Positions 48,354 to 62,300 of a stretch of 64,000 bases of DNA are shown here, in pieces (position 1 is the first letter of the stretch; every line of letters begins with the position of its first letter). The DNA is from Odiellus spinosus. Lineage: Eukaryota > Arthropoda > Arachnida > Opiliones > Phalangiidae. The stretch is taken from assembly GCA_963920705.1 (NCBI GenBank), contig OY987230.1, forward strand, positions 13,541,320-13,605,319, given 5' to 3'. The notes under the pieces were generated by a model that searched no databases, was not told the origin of the DNA, and worked only from the letters and a program-made list of their open reading frames with translations. Made by a program: the position numbers and the translations under genes.

Positions 48354-48470
48354 GTAGATCAAATGGTAGAGCGACCGTTCTGTACGCGGAAGGTTTTGTG
48401 TTCAAATCCAGCCAGTAACCTAACATATTTTTTAAGGGTGGGTGCATTATAACATCCTAATCAACCCGTT
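48354..48470 (+). mobile_element. tRNA-derived SINE-like repeat, copy 2
   Basis: A tRNA-like head has an A-box-like TAGATCAAATGG (48354-48365) continuing TAGAGCG, an anticodon-loop-like CTGTACG, and a B-box-like GTGTTCAAATCC (48398-48409). The head most resembles tRNA-Tyr. It is followed by the same body as the copy at 7.4 kb (CCAGTAACCTAACAT). The acceptor stem does not pair, so it is not a functional tRNA gene. A 29-nt poly-T (48653-48681) lies further right. Confidence 0.6.
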
Positions 48471-48649
48471 AACTTGGATAGCTTAGTCACCATAAGAGCT
48501 GGAAATAATTTTTTAACCAAAGAAATTATAGCAAATGGATGGAAACTGTGACTAAAAACATCTTCGGGTTTAGTTTGGCTGCGTGATAAAGAGGGCTGTT
48601 TTTCGGTCCTTGCATTTGAAAGGTCAGGGTGGCGATAGAGTTTACATTC

Positions 48650-48652
<3 letters not shown>

Positions 48653-48681
<29 letters not shown>
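48653..48681. repeat. Poly-T tract, 29 nt
   Basis: Uninterrupted T run right of the SINE-like copy. It could be the A-tail of a minus-strand insertion; no duplication was identified. Confidence 0.85.
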
Positions 48682-51600
48682 GTTTCATCTAACTTCGAAA
48701 GTAGGCTTAACAAATATCCATAAAGAATTTGATATCAACAACCTTCTTTTAAGCCTTGTTTGAAACGCGAGTTTCTCGTGGGATTATGCGGAATGTGTTT
48801 AACGGCGTGATTTCAAACTCTCCTTGAATCCTCTTTAAGCCTACTTTCCGAGTAATTAAAATATTTATTTCTCTGTAGTCTCATTGACCCTCCCTCAATG
48901 GGCATTCATCTAAAGATCCCAATTTCCGTTAGACTCGTCCTTTATAGAAAGGAACTATCTTCGTGGTGGTCGATTCGAGATGACCACCCTTGTGTTTTTC
49001 CTTTGCCGTAACACTCCATTAAGCCTGATTTAGTGGGACTTTGAGATACTAACCGCCGCTATTTTTCGAATTTACACCGTCAATTTCAAGGGGGTCTATA
49101 CGACCTCGTAGACTAGTAACGCTTTTAGTATCCCTCGCCCACCTCTTCCCAAAATGGTTTTTGGTTAACTTATTATTTGGCCAGTTAAGGATCGGGGTAT
49201 ATGAGCTCCCCAGATAATGGAATTTCGATGGATTTGTTGAACTTCGTTAGCTTTTATTTCTTTATTTTTTAAAATATATATATTGTTAATTTATCATCAT
49301 CAGTTTGGATTTTCAGTGAGAACTTATTTTTGAGTTCATTAATTGAATTTTTACTTACTTCTGATGGATAACGTCCGAAGAAAGGTTTACATACTTACTT
49401 TCACTTTATGGTGAAATAATTACATGTTTAAAGAATGGGACTAGTTTCTAATTATGATTTTTTAGTCTATCTTTTAGATTGAATAATTTTTTCAGAAGTT
49501 ATTAATTTAAACATGGTTTTAATTATGTTTAAACTTACTTTATGTTAAATATTTTAACCTCATGATAAATATTTTATTGTCGTAAGAAGAAGGTTGTCGT
49601 AAGGTTTTTAAAATCACTATCATTTTTGTTCGTTAGAGTTGTTTGAAGTATAAGCACGCGACAAAAATGACTTTAAAAGTTTAAAAAAAGTAAGACTCGA
49701 AACATTTTGCCGAAAGACTCAACCTTAAAAATAATTGTCTATATTTTAAGAATTGTATTTTTTTTTGGGATCTTATTGGTATCTAAATTTTTTTTTGTTT
49801 TTCATTCCAGATACCACAAAGGATTGGAATATATTTACAAAACGAAAATGGTTGATCAATTTTTAAGCAATCAACTCTGGATATTTCGCAGATCCTGGTG
49901 AGTACCATTTTAGGTTATTTGTTGTTATATTGTATATTTTGTATCGCGTTCGCGTGTACTTCGTGCTTTTTCGCACCTATTGCTTGCGATAGTCGTAAAA
50001 TGTTTAATTTTCGTGATTTATCAAATATAAAACTGACTTAAAAGAAAGGGGTAAGATCAAATTAGCATCCTTCTCCTATCACTTTTCCGAAATGGATAAT
50101 GAAAGCCAGTAACCCTTTTGCCAATTAAGAGACTCTCCGAAGAGCAGCCACAATTTTTAATTAAATTTTACCCTCTCCTAATTAATAGTTTCTTGTCAGG
50201 TCAAGAAACTTTTTTGGGACCCGTAATTTGATGAAATTAATACCGTTTTTATTTAAATACGCTTAAAAGTTTAGAGTTGTACTCTTCAACAGGGAGGAGG
50301 GTCAACAGGATATACTTTCTAGTCATTTTGACCATGATTATGTTAAATTTTGCGCGCACATTAATCAGCTACCATAAATCTTGTTCATTCATTCGACTCT
50401 AGATTTCAGCAACGAATTGAAATTAGCTATTCAATTATTTTAATTACCTTATAAGTATTTATGCAAGTTCAAAGAGTATTTTAGCAATTTTTTCGAATGT
50501 TAGAATAATTGATCATTTAGAATTTCACCGCATCATGCCAGTTTCTGTACTTTTCGTACTTTTCGAAGATTTCACAAGGCTTTTTATTAGTCAACATGGA
50601 CAATTACCGACTTTTGATTCATTTCCTATGTTTCGTTGTCAAGATATTTTGGGAAATAATTAGACTGCTATTATTGTAAACCTTTTTGGATAACATCCAA
50701 TCTTTATTTTATCCTCATTGCACTTTCAAACGTGTGCAAAACAATTCCATCGATGTTTTCAACCATCCTTTGTAAATCCATCCATCCTTTGTAAATCCAT
50801 CCTTGTTAGGTAACTTTATCTATAAAATATTCGAGAGCCCGCTCAATTTGAAACGTCCAAATTCTTAGTTGAAGTTAGACACTCGTATAGATATTACGTT
50901 TCGTCGAAACGTTCCGGGGCATGTATCTAAATTTGGTTCGAGTTATTTGAAGCAAAGTGCGCGAAGCTTGCAAATCATGAATTTTCAATGGGATCAATAC
51001 CAATACAGTCTTCTCCTGCCCCCAAGATTCGTACGATCGCTATAACTCATCTAGGTTGAACTAAAAGGTCTCTGCAACTTCACCTTCATATATACCTGAC
51101 AAAAACGAACGAGGAGATATAGTACAGTCAGATTGAGCTTGTAGCGCTTGCATAGTTCTATTTCTTGTTTTATTTCAGAGATATGGGTCTCGCTTTCTTA
51201 GTGCTAAAGACTCAGTATGAAATTTAGAATAGTTTGACTTCAGAGAAAAGCGGGGTACGCGCGAACTTTAATTAGCATAACTGAATATTCCGAAAAATGA
51301 AAATATTCTAAGGGATATCGGATTACCAAAGTAACAGCGATTTTACCCACCCACATTTTCTTCACTGCACTATATTTCTCAAAAGTTTTCTCACTCTTGA
51401 CTTAAGGACAATATCATTTCTTTTTGTTTCCTTAGCTGTAATTGAATATTATATTTTTTTGAAAGTTTCTATACATATACCGGTAACTATATGTATGCCG
51501 TAATGATACGTTTGCCAAATTATTCTTGGGTTTCGATGATGTTGCAAACTTTGTTGCCGTCAATTTGGTCATAAGCAAAAAATAAGAATGTGACTTAATT

Positions 51601-52495
51601 AATTTATAATTTTAAAGGTAGTTTGTCATATCGTATTGGCATAAAACTGGCGTAATGTACATTATTGTAAAAAGTACATAATTTAGTTCATGACAGCCCA
51701 ATTAACAAAACATTTGAGGTTTGATAACTGGTTAAAATTTTAATTCGAACGAAAACGCTTTCACTGTATGCGGCGAACCTAAAAGTAAAGTTACTGCCTA
51801 ATAAAATTGTGAAAGGCAAATCGAAACCTTCTTGTTTCTATAAGGGAGAGAGGGGATGCCGCTTGTTTGGGTAATAGTTTAGCAATATGACTTTGTATAA
51901 GGAGAGTAAGTGCCGTTGCCTAGGTAACGGCGTTTCGTGGTTCCTTTCTCACGGAACGGAATCGCTGACACTTTCTTTGACCTTTCCGCACCTGACTCTA
52001 ATTACCACCTCGTCGATTGATTCTTCGACCGAAAAATAAGCAAGATAGATTACCGCATCATCCTTCCCTATAGCTCCGCGCTGCTCTCTAAAATCTCATC
52101 CTTACTGGCAATTTTACACATCCAGTCATAAAAAACAACCCAGAAAGAACCCCAAAATTTCACCCCGCGCTCACTTTGTAAAAGAAAACGTGTCTACGAA
52201 TACCTGTAACTTAAAATTTTCACATAAACAAACAAATTCTCTCGTTTTAACTTAAAAAACTGATCTCTCAAAATTATCTATAGATACGTTAGAAAGAAGA
52301 GTTTGGTTCCTGAGTGTTTTAGTTTAAGTGTAAGTGGCTTCTCTAGGGTTTTAAATTTGGGAGGCTAAACTGGGAAAAAAATTCAAGGTTATTATAAGAA
52401 ATTAAATTTCACTTATCTACTCGCCGTTTTAAATTTTAAATTAAGCATCGAATTTTAATTACCCGATTAACCTAAACTTGGATTCCGTATTACTT

Positions 52496-52612
52496 AAAGT
52501 GAGACTGTCACCATTTATGGACAATATTTTTCTCTATTTTCAAACTATTAAATAAGCGATATCCAAAATTTTACGTCCCGTGCCTGGATTTACAAGTTTT
52601 TAAGACAGAATG
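52496..52612 (+). repeat. Dispersed repeat, copy 1
   Basis: Shares TTAAAGTGAGACTGTCACCA, then AACTATTAAAT, CGATAT.CAAAATTTTA and AAGTT.TTAAGA in the same order with the segment at 59287-59398. Direct orientation. Family unknown. Confidence 0.6.
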
Positions 52613-54654
52613 CCATTAAAGAAAATAAACACTGCCAATTTTGACGCTGACTGTTTATAAACGCACGATATTATTACGAATCTAGTCTAATGTCCACCAT
52701 AAATTATATAACGCGACGTTTCACGCGAATAAAGTTATCGAAGCTTAACAACGATATAACGCGTGACCCCCTAGGACAGTTCAAATTATAAAAAAAGGAG
52801 AAAAATTAACTGCTTGCGAAAACTTTCTAAAAGAGTATTTAATTACGGAAAGGGTGGGTCTAGGGAAAGTGAGGGCGCAAAAGGGAATGGAAAATCGCGT
52901 GGCATGATAAACTCCATTTTAGGGTTACATATATAACTGTCGTATATTCTCTCTCTCTCTCCAATCTCCATTCGCGTGACCATCCCGTGACCGATCTTTG
53001 CCATAAACCGCTTGACACGAAGCTTTGATTTTGAATTTTTAATAAGAAACAAGTGACTCCCCTATCGTGTAGAATCCGACGCTCCGATTAAAGGGATACG
53101 GAATTGTCGAGATAATTTCATTTAAAATGCAGGGCTCCCAGCACCAGGTTCCTAAATAAATAACTCTATGCAAAAATAAATAAAATAATGTCTAGGGTAC
53201 GTGGCAACCGATGAGGAACGGCCTCTTTAAGGGATAAAAACCGTTTCTTAAAATTCAGCCTTCCATTTTGAATAGAGATCGGGGTTTGAACAAAATAATC
53301 CACAAATATCAGGTTCCATAAGAATATGGGAGCATACCTTTAACCTCTGTTACCATCCTTCCAAACTTTGTAACAAAAGTTCGTCTGCAATTTTCGCAAC
53401 ATTTGTACGCTTAGATCTTTTTTCGGTCGGCTCCATCTTTATTACCCAAAATATTATGTCAAGGTCGTTAGTGGCGTGGGTTAATAATAGATGTCAAGAT
53501 TTACTTGAAAAATCGATTCGAAGCAGACGAACTTTTGCTACAAAGTTTGGGAGAATGGTTATTGAATCGCGGGACTCCCATATTCTTATGGAACCTGAAT
53601 GAATTCTTGATATCAGTTAATCAGTTAATCAAAAAAAATAATCGGAAAATTATTCGCGATTACATTGGATTTATCATAGACTCCCGTGGATAATTACAAA
53701 TTATGAATAAAGATAAAATAATCAGAAATTTCTTGTCCAAACCCCGATCACTAATTTTGAACCTATCGTTAATCACGTTCTTCCAACATTCTATATGTCA
53801 TCAAGCCAAATTATTTTTGCCATTTTAATTTCTTAAAATCGCGTTATCCGAAAGGTGTATCATTTTGAATATAAGTTTTTAAAAGTATCTAATTCATAGA
53901 TCTTTGATGAAATGTCGAAAGCAATTACGTTATGGAAATTATTTCAATATATTAAGAAAAAAGTTTAGATTGAATAAATTATTGGGAAAATATATTCAAA
54001 TTGGAGAAATTAGTTCATTAGTTGAAAACGACCCGAATATATCATGTGGACTACTGTTAATTAATCTAATTGCATCTTTGTGTAAAAGTGCAGCGTATAT
54101 CGCTTTTAAACTAATTAATCCATCAAATCAAATAGATTTTTATTCCCTGTTTGGTATATTTTCATTTTCCCTTTAAAGACCAAGTTCTGTCGCACGTACA
54201 ATTCGGGACTCTATAACCAACCCCTCGAGGATAATACCTCTCTCTCTATTTCCCTTTCTAAAACTTCGACATCTCGTGTTTAATTTCAAATAAGCTTATT
54301 TATTTTATTTATTTACGTTTCAAAGTTATATACATTTAAGTTCCATATCCTTGAAAGCCACAATGTCGTAAAATTTCTCGAACCAAAACTAAAGAGATAC
54401 TTCGAATTTGCTCTCGCTTTCAATCTGAATTTTTAAATTATTCTATGATTAAGCTATCTAAGGAAAATGGATTACGTATCGAGTTTGTTTATCGTCCTAA
54501 AAAGACTTTGTTTTGGAGACTTGTACAAGTCTTAAACATACACGGAGTAAAGATTTAATTCGTTTGTCTTTTGTGGAAATTTTAAAAGTTAACTGACGTT
54601 TAAATATTTAACTTTATATTCCTGCTTGGTTAGTGAATAACTATTTCGAGTTTA

Positions 54655-54752
54655 ATATTTGTTCCTAATCTTTTCACTAGTGGATTAGGCCTATTTAAAC
54701 AATAAGAAATCGATAAAAAATCAATTGTTGTTAGGTTGCATTCTCCCTTTAA
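54655..54752 (+). repeat. Dispersed repeat ending TGCATTCTCCCT-TTAA, copy 1
   Basis: Shares ACTAGTGGATTAGGCCTATT, ATAAGAAATCGA and the terminal TTGCATTCTCCCTTTAAAT with 57545-57626. The end TTAA plus AGGGAGAATGCAA (reverse complement) resembles the TTAA-AGGGA termini of the two MITEs at 18-20 kb. Confidence 0.6.
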
Positions 54753-57544
54753 ATGAAATCATTGACTTTAGAGGCTTGATATGCACCGCTCACTTTTTCA
54801 ATTATAAAATTCGAGTGAATAAAACTTGAAATTCAAGTTCAGGAAAATGCTTTATTTTTAATTAAATTTTACTAAACGCAAAACTATATCAATTACTACA
54901 CTAGACGTTCAATTAATGTTTAAAACAAAGCGCCCTGTTCTATCTGTTATCAAGTTCAAGAAAATTATCACCAATTTATATCATCATATCGAACTTCCCC
55001 CCTTAAATAGTTTCAATGCTTCGCAATATTATTTTTCTTTGCTACTCCAGAATAATAATATTATTATTAATATTCTTTTTTTTTTTTGGAATAAGTTATG
55101 AGCTTTTGATAATTACAGGTGTTAAAAATGTGACCTTATTTCCAAAAATTGACTTCAAAAGGGCAGACACGTAATAGTTTCTGTAAAGTTTCTAGACATG
55201 TAACTTATTTAAGTTTATTTCAATGTTTTCCGCTATTGTTATTGTTTTAGCTCGGCAGGGTTTTAAATTTATACCCATAATGATGGTTATCTTTTTAATT
55301 TTTGATAACGAGAATAGGTGTAGGAGAAGGGGGTGCAGTCAAAACTTCGTCAATCCTAACAATTTCCTTTGTTTACTCGACAATAATTTGAGTCTTATAT
55401 ATATGAAAAGGTAAAAAGGGATCGATAAGTATCCGGGTTAAAAGAGCCAATTAATTCGCCTCCTAATGCCTATATACCCAACGCCTTCCTCTCTTGGCCA
55501 CTATCCATAAGCTTTCCTTTTATTGTCGGTGGCGGCAGTAGCTATAGGATAGCGTGGATTGAAAGAATAATCATTTAAAGGGAAGCTTAAAACGAAAATT
55601 AAAGATTATTACGTTTCGATTCGAGCCAAATATATTTTTATTGACCTTTTTTACTCCCTTGATCCGGTACCATTGAAATCCGGGAAATTTCAGGCGATAT
55701 TATTACTTTAAACTCCATATAATCATTTTCTTATTAAACGTAATGTTTCATATTTTTCTAAACATTGAGGACTACCAATTTTATGTCTCAATTCGTCAGT
55801 TCCCTACTTCTTGATTGTGTATCTTTAAAATTTTGGATGACAATTATCGAGAAACTATAGCAATTGAACTATAATTAAATTTGATAAAAATATCTTCTAA
55901 GCAGACGAAGAAACCTTAAATGAAATCTTGAATGCCCGTTGCAGGATCAAGTTGGTCCTTACCGGTAGTTAATATTAGTTAGTCAAATATTCCGCTTTCC
56001 CTTTAATGTGAGAGAAATAGAGATTTGCAAACTAATGTCTCTCTTTCTCTCTCTCTCTCTTTCTCCGAGAGAGTAAGTTTTCCTTTTTGCGCCTGCGCGT
56101 CTAACTTCTCCTTCAGGTGTGTGTGGGCGTTATTAAGGCACGAAAGCTCTCTTAGGACGCGCTTCCTTGGATCATAAGTGCCCCACTCTCCCCCTTGCAC
56201 CCTAAAACAGTTAGGACTAAGGGGGTCGAAATGAGTGGCGCGCGGGGACATTTCTTAAACAACCCATATAGTCGTGCCTTGCCCCCAACCCTCTGTTTTT
56301 GGCCGAGGAGATTGAAATTCTCACCTGAAAAGCTTAAATATCGGTACAGTACGCGCCGTTTCTTTTACGTACGAGGCGATCGCTATAATTCCCCGTGGAA
56401 TTTTTAATGATATCTTAATTAACCAAATTTTTAATCTTTATTTTATTCCCCCGACGCCTCGGGTGTGTGTTTTTGGTTTTTGAATATATCCATCTAAACT
56501 CTTAACCACATGGATTTAACGCGGTTTTTGCCGCGCTCCCGACTTTGATATTTTGAATTATGAGGTCAAAAGCCATCGCTAGACGCGCGCCCACTAGTGG
56601 TGAGTTGTGAAGGCTTTTTTTAATTATAACAAGAATTATTTTAATCGAATTTAGAAAGAATTGATTGTATTTTAATTCATAAATAATTTCTGCATTTATA
56701 AAGTTTTTAGGCTTCATTCAATTCCTACCTTAGGTATACCACTTAAAAATCAGTCTGGTATCTTATTGGTTCCACCAATTTACGTCGTCGTGACTCGAAT
56801 TTCGAAATAATCAGCTGAGAAATAAGACCACCTCCTATTTTTACTCCCCCTAGCTCTTATGAAGGGAAGCTGGATCTGTATAGTAATTCTTTTTGAATTA
56901 AAATAAAATTAATTGTTGATCATAAAGATATTTTACAATTACGAAAAGGGACAGTATTTAAATGAATACCGAGTATCTGAGATATTTAAATTTTGAAATA
57001 ATTTCTATATTTATTTTAAAGAATATTTTACCAAATCACGTTTCCTAAGGAAGATATGATTTTTTTTTTATTATTTTTCACATTCATTTCGATAATTTGA
57101 GGTATGACCAATCACTGCGATTTGATAATTCATACGCTATAAAAAATCTATTGGTGCACGAGGTATTATTTAAGATTTGAAGCCTTGAAAAATAAGATTT
57201 TATCGAAAACTTTTAATTGAAGATTCAATTTTAATATTTACCCCTATCTTAAAATGGTCCTAACTTAGTTCCTCCATCTCCTGGTCAGAAACCGATTACA
57301 CCATTTGAAAGGAGACATTCCGTAAATTAATTTAAAAGAATTAAATTTTAACAAGTCACCTTGAAAAAACTTTCGTCACTAATGCCTTAACCTATTCTCT
57401 TGATCATCTTGACCAAAATCTATTGGACCATTAGAAGTATACATTCCGTAAATTAATTGTAATCAATAGTATTAGAACGATGAGGTATTAAACTTTCCGT
57501 AAGTCTCTGTTAAGCCTACTTTCCAGGTTTAAAATATTTGTTTT

Positions 57545-57626
57545 TTACTAGTGGGTTAGGCCTATTTAGACGATAAGGAATCGAAAGGAAATTATAGTTT
57601 TTGCTCGTTTTGCATTCTCCCTTTAA
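57545..57626 (+). repeat. Dispersed repeat ending TGCATTCTCCCT-TTAA, copy 2
   Basis: Second copy of the family at 54655-54752, with ACTAGTGGGTTAGGCCTATT and an identical TGCATTCTCCCTTTAAAT end. A possible left terminus of the same type (TTAAAGGGAGAATG) stands at 62901. Confidence 0.6.
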
Positions 57627-59286
57627 ATAACCAAAACGATTAAAACCGCAGGGCTGTCTATAGAACGGTTTCGAATTGTGCCAACTGCGTCGGAATATTT
57701 TCCCGCCAGGTTAATCTTGTCATTAAAAGAACTTAAACCAACTAGAAATATCATTAGACCAAGGCATCGTCGTTGTATAATGGTAGATTAAAAATCAAAA
57801 CGCGTTGCTGAAGCCCCTTTTAATGAAAGACTTCTAAAATAAACACCAATGGGTATATTTGAATTTTTGCGACGCTCAGCGCGTAATTTATTCAACTCGA
57901 AGCAATATTTGGAGTATTCCATCATCATTTTCGTCATTATAAAATCGTCGTTATTTCGAAACCATTTCAACGAAAAAAAAAAAAAAAAAATAATAATAAT
58001 AACTAAAAGGGGAAAGCTGCCCAACACGAAGAAACGGGTGGGGTATTTAATATGGATAACCGCCCACTAGTTAAACCATTCTTTTTCTCTTAGTTTTTAA
58101 TAGTTAACAAACGTGGGAGTCTCCCTTTACCTCCTGTTTGAAAATACTTTTAAAGGGTAAGAGAAATATGGAATTGAAAATGTTGTATACACCCTGAAAG
58201 GTGGCCCAAAAACTCCAGAACAAAATTCAAAAGTGTTGGTTTCGATACTGAATTAAGAGGTTCTTACAAGTAACTTAATTCCATTTGGAAAATCACGTTT
58301 TAAGGAGAATTTTAGTATAGCCTACGTTCAATTAAATTTCAAATCCTTTTGGATGTCATATAATTCATATTTTTGAAGAGAAACTTATAATAAGTTAAGG
58401 ATGATCTGTTAAAAATACTGACTATTCCTGTATTTAAAAAAAATATATATTGACGCGTCAATAAACTCACTCAGCTTTAGTCTAAACTCGGTATTAATCA
58501 AATATAAAATTCCCACATTTTTATCGTTTTTTTACGCGTGTTTGTTTCACTATTACTTTAAAAACTATAACGTAGCTTCCGTACGTGGCCTGAAATGGGC
58601 TCGACGCTGAGTTTACACAGATAATGGACGGATAAACACGGAAAGAAAACTCCGATAATTTTCGAGTTAAGGGAGAGACCGTTATTGTCTAACACTGAAC
58701 AGACCCCTCCCAAACACTTTCTCATTTACACACATAAATACGTCCCATGATTTAGACCCAATAGAGTAAGAGGCAGGAAGGAAGACGTCAATACCTTTCT
58801 CTATTTGTCGTTACCTTTGACTCTTATTGTTTTCGAACTAGTAAACGGAATGTGGTCGGTATCAGTTTGAAACTTCATCACGAGTAAATCTAGATCGAAT
58901 CTCATCTATTACATTTAATTCATTGAGACAAAAGGGAGTTGTATAGTGTATAAGGTGTTGTAATCTGAAACTGATTTTGATGGTTCGTATGATATATCTG
59001 TTTTGGACAGTTGACTTTTTTTCGTATATTTTTTCTTCCCCCTGCTTCTCGTGACCGTTAATGTCCCATTATATCTGTTGAAACGGGTGGTAAACAATGT
59101 TTTATTCGCGATCTGCTGGGCACGCTTGTCTCGCGTTCAACATGAATCTCGATGTACCTTCGCGTGTCAACCTGGCCCTACCGACGATGATATTGTTTTT
59201 ATTTTACTACTGTACGATTTATCTTTACCCCTCTCTAACGGAGGAGACGTTTAACCGATATTTAACGATTCTATTGGAAAATATGT

Positions 59287-59398
59287 TTAAAGTGAGGCTG
59301 TCACCATTTTGTTTTTTCGAATGTCTAAGGATTATTAGACACTATTAAATCGCTATATTCAAAATTTTATACCTCTTGGTTTGAGAAGTTCTTAAGAA
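59287..59398 (+). repeat. Dispersed repeat, copy 2
   Basis: Partner of 52496-52612. Begins TTTAAAGTGAGGCTGTCACC. Alignment is interrupted by small indels. Confidence 0.6.
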
Positions 59399-62026
59399 AC
59401 TTCAAAATGATATATTACGTAATTTATTTCTGGAACGTAATTACCAACCTTATCACGTGCTAAAATGCGCTAGAATCAACTGTAGGTTCAAGCCAACTGG
59501 CCAAAGTGATGACATAGTATTGCTTGAAATTTTTACTTTAAAAATTTCGAAGATAAAGAATTTAAAATATATTTTTTTACACTTAAGGTTAATTTTATGA
59601 CATAAAAAATGCTACTCAAATTGAAATTGAAGCTCGTGAAAAATCTGTGACAGGCTCACTTTATCTATACTTTTGTATAAGAAATTAAGATCATAGTTTC
59701 CAAATCAAATCAAATGAAAGGCTTTTTTAACTTGTTCAACATCCTAATTTAACGGAGTTGTCACTTTAGTAAAAGGTGGATAACGTCTAAAAAACCAAGT
59801 GGAGCAAGCCACTTTATATTTTTACCTATTCTCGAAACTAATTCTTCAAGAGAAGTTGAAATCATTATTCAAATGAAATTTAACTCCTCATTTTTCCTAA
59901 CTCTTCTTGAACCTACATACATATGGTTCCGTTTAATTTAATTATGTTAATATAACCCAGACATATTTTGGTTAATCACTAAAGGATCAATCGTGTATTC
60001 TCAATCAATATTAGCGACCGAATAATTCTCCGCTAAGGTGTTAGTTATCCTTAAAATTCATTATAGATAACACATTTTCAGACGATGTTTCTGTCTCGAA
60101 TAGGAAGTGAATTAAAAATGAAATTGCATATGGTACCATTTGTTCGTACATTTATTTCTATAAAAGTTATATGTACCATAAAATATTGCCGCCCCCAAAC
60201 GTGGCCCCAATGTTCGTATCAGTCATACGATTTTATACCATCCTTATCCAGCAATAATGTAGCGCAGCAGAAGCTTCTGTATCGAAATAAATGAAATGGG
60301 TATAGCCCGGTATATATCGAGATCACTCTGATATTTTTTTATATATAAAAAAAACCTGCGATTGGGAAGTTACTAGAAAGTGTACTTTTTTTTCCTGATT
60401 TGTTTATATACCTATAGTTTTGCTGACAACGAAAGTCTTAATATATACCAATAGCGGTTGATTCGAATGTATTTAAAATTATATTTATTATAATTTAGTT
60501 TAAACACGGGATCATATGCCAACTCTAAGGGTTAAAAGTACGTGAATTTTTTTTGTTTAACATTCCGCGTATTCTATCCATTAGTTTAGATGTAATATTG
60601 TGAAAGGTAGGGGTACATTTAAAGCGTTTATTATTATTAATGATGTCATTACGGTTATCTCCTTTTCCTCGCCTTTGACCATATTTCCTCCAAGACGCTT
60701 GGCAGAACATATATATCTATTAGCTTTGGCCTAGTTTTACTTTTTCGTGAAATTGTTTATTTAAAATCTCTGGTTTTATGTCTAAGATTTGGTATAGGCG
60801 AATGGGTGATGCTTGTGTATTTTTAGAGAAGTAACGGCTTAAATTATTGAAACTTGATTTTTAGCTACACCAAAAGTGTAGCTATTGCATTCGATGGTTC
60901 GCCCCCGCCGCGTTGGAAATAACGAAAATCATGTAGTCTGGATCATGTACTAGAAAAACGCGAATACCCCTTAGTTTTGACTGGCAAAGTGTTTGTGAAA
61001 AGAGCTGAGATGAAGGGCGAATGAGGAGGACCAAGATAAAGGGCGGGTGACGACAAGGATCAAGATTAAGGGCGGGTGACTGATTGTTATCAGTTACGTA
61101 ATCGCGTAATCAGAGAATTTAAGGAAGTGGTTAACCACTCAAAATATGTTATTTTAGAGAATAGTTTTTATTGAAAATTCTCGAATGTGTTTTACAAAAT
61201 TAATTTGTTGAATATTCTCGAAATTTGAATATTTTTTACAGAAATATATTTTATGAACCAATTATTATTGATTATTATATTTTACACACAAGAGTTTTTT
61301 TTAGGAAAATTAGCAAAATGTTATGTTGGAATACAAACATATTTGATGGAATATTATAAAACAGATGCCTGTAGAATATTTTCCAAATTTAATTATTTTT
61401 CGGGTAAAATAGGGTCCCAGATATAAAGCTTCCTAAACGGAACCAAAACCAATACGCGCATTGCGTGTTGAACTAAATAATATTAGTTCGATGTAAAAAC
61501 AGTTCTACTAGACCTATAAAGCGGGTATGTAGTCATAATCACATTGAGTTTTCTGAACCATAAAAGCTATAGTCGCTATGTATCTCTTTTGTAAATGAAA
61601 TTGAGATAAATGCGTGGAATCCAAACATCTGTTTTTCATGAAAACTCAAAGTGGTCCTTGCTATAGACTTTCATCGGAAATACTGAACTAATTACAATTA
61701 GAATCAAGCAGAAATTTCGACACATACAAAAGCAAGCTCCTAACTCTCCTTCTCCTTGAACCTCATCTCTTCTACAATATCTAAACTATAAGAGATAAAC
61801 GGGAGTTTAGCTTTGTACCTATCGATATTTCAGCCTGATTCTCCGTTCAGCGTACTTTTAGACATCCATTTTTGGTTATGATTTATATGTTAATACTGAT
61901 TGGGTAAAATTGCCACATTCCGGTAGTAAAATCCACAATCTATAGGTTCTAAAAAATGTAATTGAACCGATATAAAATTTACATTACCAATGCTTAGTAA
62001 TGTTACATTCGAGCCACGAAACTATA

Positions 62027-62300
62027 GCCGCGTTCATACTAGGCCTTGGAATCGATTTAAACCGTTTCACTAGAGTCGTGTGAATGGGAAACCCTCTTTT
62101 CTCGAATCGATTTGATTAGATTTCTCAAAACTGCTTCGGGAACCAGTTTCATATCGATTCGGTTTCAACAACCGATAGATGAAGCTACAATAAATAGATT
62201 TATAACGAGTGTGTGAACACGTGACGCTTAAAACGATTCCCGGCGATTTGAAAATCGGTTTGATTTTATCGATAAAGAAATGCTAGTGTGACCGTAGCTT
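62027..62300. mobile_element. Degraded MITE with GCGTTCACACTAG-type termini
   Basis: The left end reads AGCCGCGTTCATACTAGGC. The right end, reverse-complemented, reads AGCTACGGTCACACTAGCA, so the termini form imperfect inverted repeats of about 20 bp. The interior shows further partial symmetry (AATCGATTT, ACCGATT). Non-coding. Target duplication not recognised. Confidence 0.45.

Noticed and set aside
48354-48420. Functional tRNA-Tyr gene
   Set aside because: A- and B-box-like elements are present but the acceptor and T stems do not pair properly, and the following body is repeated at 7.4 kb, so a SINE is the better reading.
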